DNA of 47,723 bases from Desulfonatronovibrio sp. (GTDB lineage Bacteria; Desulfobacterota; Desulfovibrionia; Desulfovibrionales; Desulfonatronovibrionaceae), in assembly GCA_003566455.1 (NCBI GenBank), contig PXDF01000208.1, positions 1-47,723 of the forward strand, written 5' to 3'. Shown here in pieces: positions 8,996-18,800 of the stretch (position 1 is the first letter of the stretch; each line of letters starts with the position of its first letter). Position numbers and translations under genes: made by a program. The notes under the pieces were generated by a model. It was not told the DNA's origin, ran no database searches, and was given only the letters and a program-made list of their open reading frames with translations.

Positions 8996-11430
8996 TGTCG
9001 GTCTGGTCATTGATTTACAAGGATTTCAACCCTGAACAGGAAAAACACAGGGAAGCACTATGCACTCTTGGAAACGGCTACTTCGCCACCAGGGGAGCGG
9101 CCTTTCATTCATCCGCCAGCGACATCCACTACCCCGGGACTTACCTGGCTGGAGGCTACAACCGCCTGAAAACCGAAATTCAAGAGAAAATTATTGAAAA
9201 TGAAGACCTGGTCAACTTCCCCAACTGGCTCTGTCTGAATTTCAGATATTCCGGAGTAAACTGGTTTGATCTAAGACAGGTGGAAATCCTGGATTACCGC
9301 CAGGAACTGGACATGAAAAAAGGTCTTTTGCTGCGCAAAGTTCGTTTTCAGGACAGCCAGGGCAAGCGCACGGTCCTGAGTGAGCGGCGCATGGTGCACA
9401 TGGCCGAGTACCATCTCGCGGCCCTGGAGGTGACCATAACAGCTGAAAACTGGTCAGGTGAAATAGAATTCAGTTCCGCTCTGGATGGAACCGTGGTTAA
9501 TGACGGGGTAAAGCGTTACAGAGGTCTGAGCAACAAACATCTTGAACATGTAAAAACCATGGAAACAGACCCTGAAACCATCTATCTGAAGGTTAAGACC
9601 AACCAGTCCAGACTCGCTGTGGCTCAGGCAGCCAGGACCAGTGTCTGGAAAAACGGAGATAAACTTGAAATTGAAAGACAACTTGTACAGGAACCAGGCT
9701 ACATTGCCCAGCAATTCAAGGTTAAAGCCGGAAAAGGAGCGGATATCCGTTTGGAAAAGCTGGTCACCCTTTTCACCTCCAGGGACAATGCTTCAGCAGA
9801 GTGCGGTCTGGAGGCGAAAAACAAGATTCTGGAAACAGGCGGCTTTGATGAACTGCTTGATTCCCATATAAAGGCCTGGAAACACCTGTGGCGGCGTTTC
9901 AGTATTAAATACGAGGAAAAGGAACCACCAGGGGAAGACCGCACAGGCATGATACTTAATCTGCATACCTTTCACCTCCTTCAAACCTCCTGCATCAGCA
10001 CGCTGGAACTGGACGTTGGCGTTCCAGCCAGAGGATGGCATGGTGAAGCTTACCGGGGTCATATCTTCTGGGATGAAGTGTTTATATTTCCTTCCTTAAA
10101 TCTCAGAATTCCTGAAATTACCCGCACTTTATTAATGTACCGCTACCGCCGTCTGAACAAGGCTCGGGCCGCGGCAAAAGAAGCAGGCTTTCACGGAGCC
10201 ATGTATCCCTGGCAAAGCGGAAGCAATGGCCGGGAGGAAACCCAGAAAATCCATCTTAATCCCAGGTCCGGCAGATGGATTCCTGATAATTCCAGGAATC
10301 AGCGTCATGTAAACGCGGCCATAGTATATAATATCTGCAAGTATTATCAGGCTACTCAGGACATGGAATTCCTCTCTTTTTACGGTGCTGAGATGGTTCT
10401 GGAGATCGCCCGCTTCTGGGCCAGCATTGCGACATATAATTCTGAGCTCGACCGCTATGAAATTCTGGGCGTTATGGGGCCGGATGAATATCATGAAGCC
10501 TACCCTGATGCCAGTGAGCCTGGACTCAACAACAACGCCTACACCAATGTCATGGCGGTCTGGGTTCTCACCGAAGCCCTGGAAATGCTTGAGATCTTGC
10601 CTGAGGACCGGAAAAGTGAAATCCTTGAAATATTATCTCTTGAAGAAGAGGAGGTGAACCATTGGAAGGACATAAGCCGCAAAACCCGTCTTTGTTTTCA
10701 CGATGACGGGATCATCAGCCAGTTTGAAGGGTATGACAAGCTGGAAGAATTTGACTGGGAAGGATACCGAAAAAAATTCGGCGATATTCAAAGACTGGAC
10801 CGGATACTTGAAGCTGAAGACGACAGTACAAACCGCTACAAGGCTTCCAAACAGGCTGACGTGCTCATGCTCTTTTATCTGTTTTCAGCGGATGAATTAA
10901 GAAGCATCTTTGAACAGCTGGGTTATGACTTTGAATATGAAACCATCCCCAAGAATATCGATTATTATATCAAGCGCACCTCTCATGGTTCCACGCTCAG
11001 CTGGATAGTTCATTCCTGGGTACTGGTCAGAAGCGACCGGGCCCGTTCATGGAAGCTTTTTGAGGATGCTCTGGAAAGCGATATCTCCGATATCCAGGGA
11101 GGTACAACGCAGGAAGGCATTCACCTGGGCGCCATGGCCGGCTGCATCAATATAATCCAGGTTGGTTATACCGGGCTTGAAACCAGAGGTGATGTGCTGT
11201 GGTTCAGTCCTTGTCTTCCTGAAGAGCTGGACAGGCTTTCCATGCAGATACATTACCGGGGACACAACCTCAAAACTGAGGTACTTCCTGATAAATTAAG
11301 GATCACCACCTGCAGAGCAATAGAAAAACCCATCAAGATCGGCTATAAGGAAAAAACCTATGAACTTGAACAGGGCAAAACACTGGAAATAATCCTGAGC
11401 AGTCCTCAAGCCTCATGCAATGAGCAGTAA
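8995..11430 (+). CDS. Glycoside hydrolase family 65 phosphorylase (trehalose phosphorylase-like)
   Basis: An 811-aa GH65 protein with the N-terminal beta-sandwich (HREALCTLGNGYFATRGA near residue 20), the (alpha/alpha)6 barrel with RGHIFWDEVFIFP, the general acid E498 in VMGPDEYHEAYPD, the phosphate-binding HGSTLSW segment and a C-terminal jelly roll. GH65 members split trehalose, maltose, kojibiose or trehalose-6-phosphate with inorganic phosphate, giving beta-glucose-1-phosphate. Context (trehalose cluster, beta-phosphoglucomutase domain just upstream) favours trehalose. The ATG at 8995 overlaps the previous stop by one base and has an AAAGGAAA ribosome binding site; a GTG one codon earlier is also possible. 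It is the last gene of the cluster, ending before a strong hairpin. Confidence 0.87.
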   Translation: MSVWSLIYKDFNPEQEKHREALCTLGNGYFATRGAAFHSSASDIHYPGTYLAGGYNRLKTEIQEKIIENEDLVNFPNWLCLNFRYSGVNWFDLRQVEILDYRQELDMKKGLLLRKVRFQDSQGKRTVLSERRMVHMAEYHLAALEVTITAENWSGEIEFSSALDGTVVNDGVKRYRGLSNKHLEHVKTMETDPETIYLKVKTNQSRLAVAQAARTSVWKNGDKLEIERQLVQEPGYIAQQFKVKAGKGADIRLEKLVTLFTSRDNASAECGLEAKNKILETGGFDELLDSHIKAWKHLWRRFSIKYEEKEPPGEDRTGMILNLHTFHLLQTSCISTLELDVGVPARGWHGEAYRGHIFWDEVFIFPSLNLRIPEITRTLLMYRYRRLNKARAAAKEAGFHGAMYPWQSGSNGREETQKIHLNPRSGRWIPDNSRNQRHVNAAIVYNICKYYQATQDMEFLSFYGAEMVLEIARFWASIATYNSELDRYEILGVMGPDEYHEAYPDASEPGLNNNAYTNVMAVWVLTEALEMLEILPEDRKSEILEILSLEEEEVNHWKDISRKTRLCFHDDGIISQFEGYDKLEEFDWEGYRKKFGDIQRLDRILEAEDDSTNRYKASKQADVLMLFYLFSADELRSIFEQLGYDFEYETIPKNIDYYIKRTSHGSTLSWIVHSWVLVRSDRARSWKLFEDALESDISDIQGGTTQEGIHLGAMAGCINIIQVGYTGLETRGDVLWFSPCLPEELDRLSMQIHYRGHNLKTEVLPDKLRITTCRAIEKPIKIGYKEKTYELEQGKTLEIILSSPQASCNEQ

Positions 11431-11478
11431 TGAACAGCTGAACCAGGTTTATCCTGATCAAACCCTTTATTTGACGTA

Positions 11479-11516
11479 CTCCAGAAAACGGCTGCTTGAG
11501 CAGCCGTTTTCTGGAG
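11479..11516. terminator. Bidirectional hairpin terminator between convergent operons
   Basis: A perfect 17-bp stem (CTCCAGAAAACGGCTGC and its complement) with a TTGA loop lies between the end of the GH65 gene and the end of the osmoprotectant-binding protein gene on the other strand. The stem itself contains the A and T runs, so it can work in both directions. There is no extra T tract outside the stem. Confidence 0.8.
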
Positions 11517-11535
11517 AAGACATTCTTGTGGATAT

Positions 11536-12450
11536 TTAAAGCAGTCCAACCTCCTGCAGCCATCCTCTGGCTACAGTAGTGACATCTTTGTGGTCAACAT
11601 CCACTTCAGCATTCAGCCTTTGCATGGAATCAGTATCCAGTTTTTCGGCCAGAGGCTTCAGAATCTCCCTGATTTCAGGATGTTTATTCAGAACTTCTTC
11701 CCTGATAACCGCTGCCGGATTATATACAGGGAAAAAATTCTTGTCGTCTTCCAGGTTGACCAGGTCAAACGCGGCTATGCGTCCGTCCGTGGCAAAACCC
11801 ATGGCTGAAGTTACCTGATCATTTCTCAAGGCCAGATAAGTCAAACCCATATCCATCCTTTTTACCGCCCGCACGGGCATGCGAAAACCGTACAGATCCA
11901 TGAGAGCCCTGAAACCGTCCGGCCTTTCCCAGAATTCAGCTTCAAGGGCAAAGGTGATTTCATCAGGATTTTCTTCCACAAACTGACCGTAGTCTGAAAT
12001 GCTTTTCACCCCAAGCCTCTCAGAATCAGCCCTGCGCATCATAAGGGTATACGTGTTGTTAAACTTAACTGGATCCAGCCAGGTCAGACCTTTTTCAGCG
12101 TCCTTTTTTTTGACCCAGTCATAGACTTTTTGCGGGTCAGTCATTATTGCCGTGTCATCCTCCTGGTAAAAAACAGTGTACGCTGTTCCGGTATATTCAT
12201 AATACATATCAATCTGACCTGTTTCCAGGGATTGACGGGCAATGGCCGTCCCTACTCCTGTTCGCAGGTTGACTGTAAATCCTTCCTTTTCCAGGAGCAA
12301 TTTAGCCAGTTCAGGCAGAAGGTACTGCTCTGTGAAATTTTTTCCGCCGATAGTGATCCTTTTCTCCTGGGCCAGAGAATTACCGGCTAACAGAAAAGAA
12401 ATGGTCAGAACAATAATCGCGCCTAATGCCAGATAGAATTTTTTAACCAT
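11536..12450 (-). CDS. Osmoprotectant (glycine betaine/choline) ABC transporter substrate-binding protein
   Basis: A 304-aa OpuC/OsmF-type periplasmic binding protein. It begins with a signal peptide (KKFYLALGAIIVLTISFLLAG followed by NSLAQ), and the mature part opens with KRITIGGKNFTEQYLLPELA, characteristic of this family. Family members bind glycine betaine, choline or related quaternary amines and deliver them to the membrane permeases. The ATG at 12450 is chosen because of its AAAGGAG ribosome binding site and the signal peptide directly after it. An ATG at 12516 overlapping the permease stop (ATGA) would add 22 residues that look non-native. It is the last gene of the four-gene transporter operon. 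Confidence 0.9.
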   Translation of the reverse strand: MVKKFYLALGAIIVLTISFLLAGNSLAQEKRITIGGKNFTEQYLLPELAKLLLEKEGFTVNLRTGVGTAIARQSLETGQIDMYYEYTGTAYTVFYQEDDTAIMTDPQKVYDWVKKKDAEKGLTWLDPVKFNNTYTLMMRRADSERLGVKSISDYGQFVEENPDEITFALEAEFWERPDGFRALMDLYGFRMPVRAVKRMDMGLTYLALRNDQVTSAMGFATDGRIAAFDLVNLEDDKNFFPVYNPAAVIREEVLNKHPEIREILKPLAEKLDTDSMQRLNAEVDVDHKDVTTVARGWLQEVGLL

Positions 12451-12512
12451 GACAAACTCCTTTATGGTTAATAGGTTATGGTTGATAATTATCCAGGCCT
12501 GAATTACTGATT

Positions 12513-13244
12513 TCATGTAGCTAGTCTGATCCCCTTGGGAATAATGATTATACCCAGAAGCTCAACCAGATAGTCTCCTATCAGGGCCAGCATAACCACC
12601 GGCAACGCCCCGGCCAGCAGCTTGTCCGTCTGCATAAGGCTGATGCCGGTGAAAATAAGGTCCCCCAGCCCACCGGCTCCTATAAGATATCCAAGAGCGG
12701 CTGTCCCTATATTAATGACAAGGGCCACCCTGATGCCGATAAGGATCACGTTCAGAGCGTTGGGCAATTCCACCTCCAGCAGGATTCTCCGCGGGCTCAT
12801 GCCGATTCCCTTTGCCGCGTCAATTATGGACGGGGAAACTGAAAGGATTCCGGCCAGAGTGTTTCGCGCAATGGGCAGTGTGGAATATATGAACAAAGCG
12901 AATATGGCCGGTTTGGAGCCTATGCCCAGAAAACTCATGACCAGGGCCAGCACAGCCAGTGACGGTATTGTCTGACCCAGACCCACTACGTACATAACCA
13001 GCCCAGCGTATTTCCTGAATCTTTTTCTGGAAACAACAATACCTGCGGTGAGACCGGTTACAATGGCCAGGGCCATGCTCACCGATACCAGGTATAGGTG
13101 CTGCCTGACCAGATAGAGCACGTATTCAAACTCCCATGGGTCAGAATAATACTCTATGAGGCCTACCCTTTCCGCACTGATGCCCATTAAAAAAATCAGA
13201 GCTAAAAGAAAGAATCGGTATCCTTTGGTAACGGTTGTATTCAT
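12513..13244 (-). CDS. Osmoprotectant ABC transporter permease
   Basis: A 243-aa integral membrane protein of the OpuCB/OpuCD (OsmW/OsmY) type, with about six hydrophobic segments. The permease EAA-loop region is visible as IIDAAKGIGMSPRRILLEVELPNALNVIL, here named only for its key residues (AAKG, G, MSP, E, P). It pairs with the second permease gene just upstream to form the membrane channel. A GAGGATAAAAA ribosome binding site precedes the ATG, and the gene starts 10 bases after its neighbour. Exact substrate cannot be told from the permease. Confidence 0.88.
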   Translation of the reverse strand: MNTTVTKGYRFFLLALIFLMGISAERVGLIEYYSDPWEFEYVLYLVRQHLYLVSVSMALAIVTGLTAGIVVSRKRFRKYAGLVMYVVGLGQTIPSLAVLALVMSFLGIGSKPAIFALFIYSTLPIARNTLAGILSVSPSIIDAAKGIGMSPRRILLEVELPNALNVILIGIRVALVINIGTAALGYLIGAGGLGDLIFTGISLMQTDKLLAGALPVVMLALIGDYLVELLGIIIIPKGIRLAT

Positions 13245-13254
13245 TTTTTATCCT

Positions 13255-13905
13255 CTAGAGCTTAAGTCCTCTGGGAGTTACCAGCTTTTCCAGAAGACTC
13301 ATGGTCAGATCCACGATTATGGCCAGAAGCGACACCGCCAGAGCGCCGGTTAGAATCATGGCTTCATGAGAGCGCGCGATCCCCTGCTGAATAAATACCC
13401 CAAGCCCGCCTGCCCCGATATAAGCTGCAATGGCCGCAATTCCAATATTCATGACTGCCGCGGTTTTAAGACCTGCCAGGATAACCGGTATAGCCAGGGG
13501 TATTTCCACCTCCCGCAGCAGCTGCCATTTGGTCATGCCCATACCGCGTCCAGCGTCAACAATAGCTGGATCCACGTTTTTGATGGCAATATAGGTGTTG
13601 CGTATAATTGGCAGCAGGGAGTACAGAACCAGAGCGATTATTGCCGGGACTTTGCCCAGACCATGACCAACAATGGCCAGGATGGGCAGCATCAGCCCGA
13701 ACAGTGCTATGGACGGAATGGTCATGATAACATTGGCTCCGCCGATGACCTTGTTAGCCAGCTCCTTATTCTTGGTAATGATAATGCCTATGGGCACACC
13801 AGTGCACATGGCAATTATGAGTGACATACCGACCAGCCATATATGCTCCCAGGTCAGGAAAAGAGTCATGGAGAGATTTTCCTGGATAAAAACAAAAAGA
13901 TTCAT
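13255..13905 (-). CDS. Osmoprotectant ABC transporter permease (second copy)
   Basis: A 216-aa permease homologous to the product of the following gene, with matching EAA-loop residues (IVDAGRGMGMTKWQLLREVE, residues about 120-140) and the AYIGAGGLGVFI segment near 165-176. Two non-identical permeases are usual in OpuC/OsmVWXY-type transporters. I place the start at the ATG at 13905, which has GGGAG seven bases upstream; a GTG two codons earlier would sit almost on top of that site. It follows the ATPase gene by 17 bases in the same operon. Confidence 0.87.
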   Translation of the reverse strand: MNLFVFIQENLSMTLFLTWEHIWLVGMSLIIAMCTGVPIGIIITKNKELANKVIGGANVIMTIPSIALFGLMLPILAIVGHGLGKVPAIIALVLYSLLPIIRNTYIAIKNVDPAIVDAGRGMGMTKWQLLREVEIPLAIPVILAGLKTAAVMNIGIAAIAAYIGAGGLGVFIQQGIARSHEAMILTGALAVSLLAIIVDLTMSLLEKLVTPRGLKL

Positions 13906-13922
13906 TTCCACACTCCCCTGGA

Positions 13923-15050
13923 TTAGCCATCCTGATCTTCATAATAAAGTTCAAGAATTGATTTCTGGATATTTTTATAGCTGATGCTACCGGCGAAATC
14001 TCCATTGTCGTCCATGACCGGAAAATCAATCATGTCATGCATTAGCATGGCGGACAAAGCGTCACGTAAAGGCTCCCTCGTACCCAGTTCTTCTGGAAAC
14101 CTTTCAACCAGATCTTCAACTTTTCCCTGTTCATACTTGAGAAGTTTTGGAGAGACATAGCCTACAGGTTTATTATCCTTAAGGACAAAGGCGAATTTCA
14201 TGCCTCTGTCCTCCATCATCTTAAGAACCTGAGGAGCGTCTGTGCCTGCCTGGACAAGATTTTTGGGTGAAAGATTCATAGCATCCCTGATTCTTAAAAG
14301 GCCCAGGACCTTAAGGGCCCTGTCAGCGCCCACAAAGTCAGACACGAACTTGTTGGCTGGACGCATGAGAATTGATTCAGGAGAATCATACTGGACAAGC
14401 TTTCCATCCTTGAAAATTGCAATCTTATCAGCCATTTTTATAGCCTCGTGAATGTCGTGAGATACAAAGGCAATGGTTTTTTTCAGTTTGGCCTGCAGCT
14501 TCAGAAATTCATCCTGGATCTGGTCCCTGTTGATGGGATCAATGGCCCCAAAAGGCTCATCCATGAGCAGGATATCCGGGTTGGCCGCCAGTCCTCTGGC
14601 CACACCAATTCTTTGCTGCTGACCTCCTGAAAGCTCAACTGGATAACGGTCCCGATATATTTCAGGGTCCAGCTTGACCATATTCAGAAGTTCATCGACG
14701 CGGGCCCTGATTTTTTCTTTATTCCAGCCAAGCATCCTGGGCACTATGGCAATGTTGCCGGCAATGGTTTTATTTGGAAACAGTCCGATCTGCTGGATGA
14801 CGTATCCCATGGTCAATCTGAGTTTCTGGGGATTCATATCCATAATGTCCTGACCATTAACTTTGATGGACCCTCTGGTTATACTCTCCAGACGATTGGT
14901 CATGCGCAGCATGGTGGTTTTACCGCAGCCTGAAGGACCCAGAAAAACAGCTGTTTCACCTTTGTCAATGGTAAAGGTGACATTGTCTGTGGCTGTAACC
15001 GCCTTTTTGCCTATCCCGAAAACCTTTGTCACAGAATCATATTCAATCAT
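13923..15050 (-). CDS. Osmoprotectant ABC transporter ATP-binding protein with CBS domains
   Basis: A 375-aa ATPase, first gene of the transporter operon. Walker A GPSGCGKTT is at about residues 38-46, the Q-loop at IQQIGLFP, the signature LSGGQQQR at 140-147 and Walker B LLMDEP at 161-166. Residues about 250-365 form two CBS repeats, including the segment FPVMDDNGDFAGSIS. In OpuA-type transporters CBS domains sense ionic strength and gate uptake, so this transporter is probably osmotically controlled in the same way; that is family knowledge, not seen directly. A GGGAG ribosome binding site precedes the ATG. The system imports compatible solutes such as glycine betaine across the inner membrane. 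Confidence 0.92.
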   Translation of the reverse strand: MIEYDSVTKVFGIGKKAVTATDNVTFTIDKGETAVFLGPSGCGKTTMLRMTNRLESITRGSIKVNGQDIMDMNPQKLRLTMGYVIQQIGLFPNKTIAGNIAIVPRMLGWNKEKIRARVDELLNMVKLDPEIYRDRYPVELSGGQQQRIGVARGLAANPDILLMDEPFGAIDPINRDQIQDEFLKLQAKLKKTIAFVSHDIHEAIKMADKIAIFKDGKLVQYDSPESILMRPANKFVSDFVGADRALKVLGLLRIRDAMNLSPKNLVQAGTDAPQVLKMMEDRGMKFAFVLKDNKPVGYVSPKLLKYEQGKVEDLVERFPEELGTREPLRDALSAMLMHDMIDFPVMDDNGDFAGSISYKNIQKSILELYYEDQDG

Positions 15051-15541
15051 ATTTCTGCTCCCACGCGTTGTATTCTTTGTGATGATTTAATCTGAAACCA
15101 ATCATGGACAAGATTTTTACTGTCAGGGCTGGTTAATAATTTGGAAAGATATACAGACAAGAAATGAAAGGCAGTTGAAACATAAGACCAGACATGAGAT
15201 ATCAGTTCAGGCAAAAAGGCAGAAACGCAACTAAAAAGCCAGGATTAACAGGCGGCTGAAACTAACAGAATAATATTCAACTTCTTATCTATTTTTAAAC
15301 CTAATGAAATATTTTATTAATGTCAAACAAGCGGATGAAAAAAAAAATACTGCATAATAAAAGCAGTATTATTGATATTAACAGGCCATGTATTTCATTT
15401 TCAGAGCAAAGAAAAAATTTTTTAAAAAAAAATTAGACCATGTCTTTTTTATGGATGGTCACTGCAAAGCGCTAAATTATTCATGCATTTTGTTATAATT
15501 TTGATTGAACCATCAGGAACGTTAATATCCTTTATTTGTTT
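15051..15541. other. AT-rich intergenic region upstream of the osmoprotectant transporter operon
   Basis: This 491-base stretch contains no convincing gene. It carries the 3' end signals of chaB on its right side and must hold the promoter of the transporter operon on its left. The clearest promoter-like sequence on the - strand is TTGACA at 15326-15321 with a weak TAGGTT element 17 bases further on. That lies about 250 bases before the ATPase start, so it is only a candidate. Long A and T runs are frequent, giving a base composition well below that of the genes. Confidence 0.5.
15424..15460 (-). terminator. Probable intrinsic terminator after chaB
   Basis: Read on the - strand, a 6-bp stem GACCAT/ATGGTC (15460-15436) with a 13-base loop is followed by TAATTTTTTTTT. 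The stem is short but the T tract is long. It lies about 80 bases after the chaB stop codon. Confidence 0.5.
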
Positions 15542-15775
15542 TCAGCTGCCCTTGCGCACCCAGGTGCCTTTGTCATTTTTTTCATACACTTTTTTAACCG
15601 CCGACCAGGCTATTCGATGGGCAGTCTCTTCCCGATCTGCATCACCCCTGCGTTTTTCAGGAGAGGCATATTGATCCCAAGCCGAATTGAAGGCCTTGCG
15701 GTAAATAGTCTGAGCGGGGCCAGGCAGGCTGTCTCTAACCTGTTCCGGCAAGTCTCTGTTTGTCCTGTAAGGCAT
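15542..15775 (-). CDS. chaB: ChaB family protein
   Basis: A 77-aa protein recognisable as ChaB from its N-terminal MPYRTNRDLPEQVRDSLP, the central AFNSAWDQY and the AHRIAW segment. ChaB was named as a putative regulator of the cation antiporter ChaA in E. coli, but its biochemical role is not settled; no chaA is in this window. An AGGAGGAAG ribosome binding site precedes the ATG. It begins 36 bases after the giant activase-like gene on the same strand and is probably co-transcribed with it. Charged, soluble, no membrane segment. Confidence 0.9.
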   Translation of the reverse strand: MPYRTNRDLPEQVRDSLPGPAQTIYRKAFNSAWDQYASPEKRRGDADREETAHRIAWSAVKKVYEKNDKGTWVRKGS

Positions 15776-15811
15776 GAATACTTCCTCCTGACTGATTTTA
15801 GCATTTCATCC

Positions 15812-18800
15812 TTAATACCCTGAAATTTGAACCTCTGAGGTAGAAACTTGGGTCTTTTGCACCCTGGATGCTTTGTTTGAATCAAACACCAGATAAGGTA
15901 TAATTTTCCGGTCCTTGTCTCCACCTGTACCATCATATGTGATGGAAACTATGGGCACTTGTATGCGGTCTTCTATGGTTTGCAACATGGCCTCGGTAAT
16001 TATGGAAGGACAGCAGAATGACGGACTGGTCTGCACAAAAAGTGAGACCTCGGGATAATATTTCTTAATATAATATATTTTGAGGATATTATCCATGGAT
16101 TCACCAGTGTTTTCCGGGATGACATTGAATTGGGACAGGATCCTGGCAGGAGGCACATCATATATCTGCTCCGGTTGTTTCAGGATCTTCTGGAAAATCC
16201 GGTGGTACTTTTTCTCCCGGTAACCCATGGTAGCCAGGAATGTCCGAGTGAAGAGCACATTAAGATACCTGCCCTCGGTGAACCATTTTTTGAAATAAGC
16301 CGGAGCGATCATTTTCAGATAATCAGTATACGGTGTTGTGATGACCTCTCCCTGATACCTTTCAATAAAAGAAATTAGGTCCATGTTGAAAATCGGATTA
16401 TCCCTGGCGTAAAGATCACCGAATATGGCCACCTGTCTTCGCTTGCCTGGAATGGTTTCAACTCTCGAAAACATGTCAACCACTTTCTGAACCGCGGATT
16501 CCTTGTCCTGTCCCGTTAGAAAAGCTTTTTCCAGAATCTCGAGACATGACTGAATCACCTGATCAGTTTCGCCGGCATTCTTTTCATATGGCCTTACGCG
16601 GCAGCCCATTTTTCGAAGCATCCCGCCGAACATAAAGGCGAAATAAGCATTCATGGAGGCTCTTACAGATATATCCGCAAAAGAAGTTTTTCCGGTGTAC
16701 ACCCCGGACTTTTCCATGCCGGACCCAAAAGAGGCGATCATCTGCTTTAACTTGTAGGGATAAAGGCGGATATTGCAGGCAATCTCCGCGTGACCCACCC
16801 AGAGTACCGCCTGTTCAGGCTTTATACCTTTTGAACGCACATGCTCCACGAACTCCTGGGCAATAACATTTATGGGAATGCATTGTCCGCTGTTCAGGCG
16901 CATGCTGCGCTTTATTGCCCCCTGGCTCTGCTGCATCAGCTCTGCGGCAATACCTTCCCGTCTGAGGTTGGCAACCAGCAGACGACAGGTAATGGGGTCC
17001 CAATTGGGAAAAATCACTGTTTTCCCGGCCATGGTGGAAGCCTTGACCGGGTTGATTCCCTTTAATTGGCGGCAAGGACTTTTTTCAATTGCCGCGTGAT
17101 TTCGAAAAGACCTGACTGCTGCCTCGATGCGCGTTTCATAGCCCACGCTGGAGCCGTGGGCGTCAGTTTCCAGAATCAGGTAAGGCTTGTCAGCGCCACT
17201 CATCATCTTCTGGAAAACATCACGAATAAAGGAATCGGGCGAGCAGCTGAATGAAGTCATCAGTACCGGGTAAACCCCGGAATTTCTGGATACGATCTCT
17301 GCAGCTTTCATTATATCAGCGGCGTAATTCCAATGCAGCTCAGACAGGAATGGATCTATAGGCGAGACTTTCTCGTTGTCAAAATTTATCATGTCCTGGA
17401 AAAAAGTCTTTACACCAAGGGTTGAAAATATCTTCGGAATCTTCTTGTTCATGGAGGGATCAAGCACTGTATAGGGTCTTCCAAGAAGCATCACACATAT
17501 ATCATCTGCCTGTGAAAACTGGTCATTATAAGTATTTTGCCACTGTTTCATGGCTTTCCGGCGCTTATTGACGGCTTCTTCATAAGCCCTGTAAATGTCC
17601 AGAAAACTCAAGCTGTTATCCATCCTGTTTATGGCCCTGTAAATTTCCAGGCGCTGGTACAGGCTGGAGTAGAGATATTTGATGACCGGTGATATCAGTT
17701 TTGCCTTGATTTCATCGTCAAGACCAGCCATCAGGGCCGGGATATACTGGGAATAATAGCAGAACTGACGTCTGGCATGGGAACCTGTATTGGAATTTTC
17801 CAGGTAATGGGGAAGAAATATGAAATCAACCCTGTCCGCAAGATCCGCCACATGCCCGTACATGGATGTGATGGGTGCGCAGAATTCAGCACCGGCCAGC
17901 TCTTTACCCTTTAAAAGAGCATTGTTGTTAATTTTTCCGGTTAATGTCCGGATGCCCAGCTGGCTGAAAAAATCCACCCACATGGAAATATCCTCATATA
18001 GATATAAAGCTCCTGGTATTCCCACTATCAGCCTTTTATTATGACGCACCCGGACTTTTCGGGGAAAAACCTTGCCATGAAAACGGACCAGATCAAATCC
18101 TGATGTGTTATTGTCAACAAATTTATGCGTCTCATAATCCCGACCGCACATAAAACCGTAGGCAACCGGACCTTCATTGATTTCAGCGACAGTAATCTTG
18201 CAGTGGTTGGGACATAATCGGCATATCTCTGAACGAACCGGTATCTCCCTTCTGTACAGATCAAGACCTCGAAAAAAACTGCTCTCCCTTTCTTCATCAG
18301 CCAGGTGCATGGCCACTCCAAGGGCACCGGTAAGATGGCAGTAGATAGAAACATGGATGGGCTGTTTAAGCCGCTGTTCAAAAGCGGCAACAAGGGCTCT
18401 GTTTTTGGCTGTAGCCCCCTGGAAGCATATAACCTTGCCGATGCTGCTTTCCACAGCCACCTTGTTCAGGTAGTTCTCCCGGACTGAATGCAGAGCGGCT
18501 GCGAGCACCTCGTTTATTGTATATCCAAGACTGAGATAATAATTGATATCCCTCTCCATGAATACAGTACACCTGTCGCTGGATATGGGCGAGGATACAC
18601 CCCTGGTCCTTTTGGAGTATTCCGAGAGTTCAACACCCATTTTTTCCGCCTGTTCTTCAATAAAACTGCCTGTTCCAGCCGCGCATACCGTATTCATGAT
18701 GGAAAAGGTCACGCTTCCCTTGCTCAGAGTGGTAAACTTGGAATCCTGGCCTCCGATTTCGATAATAGTGTCCACTTCCGGATTGAGCTCAACAGCAGCC

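Noticed and set aside
13366-13824. A 152-codon + strand reading opposite the osmoprotectant permease gene
   Set aside because: The permease on the - strand has clear family motifs; the opposite reading has low-complexity composition rich in Q, N and H.
15298-15326. TTGACA plus weak TAGGTT as the promoter of the osmoprotectant operon
   Set aside because: The -10 match is only three of six bases and the distance to the gene is about 250 bases, so it is mentioned only as a candidate within the gap.
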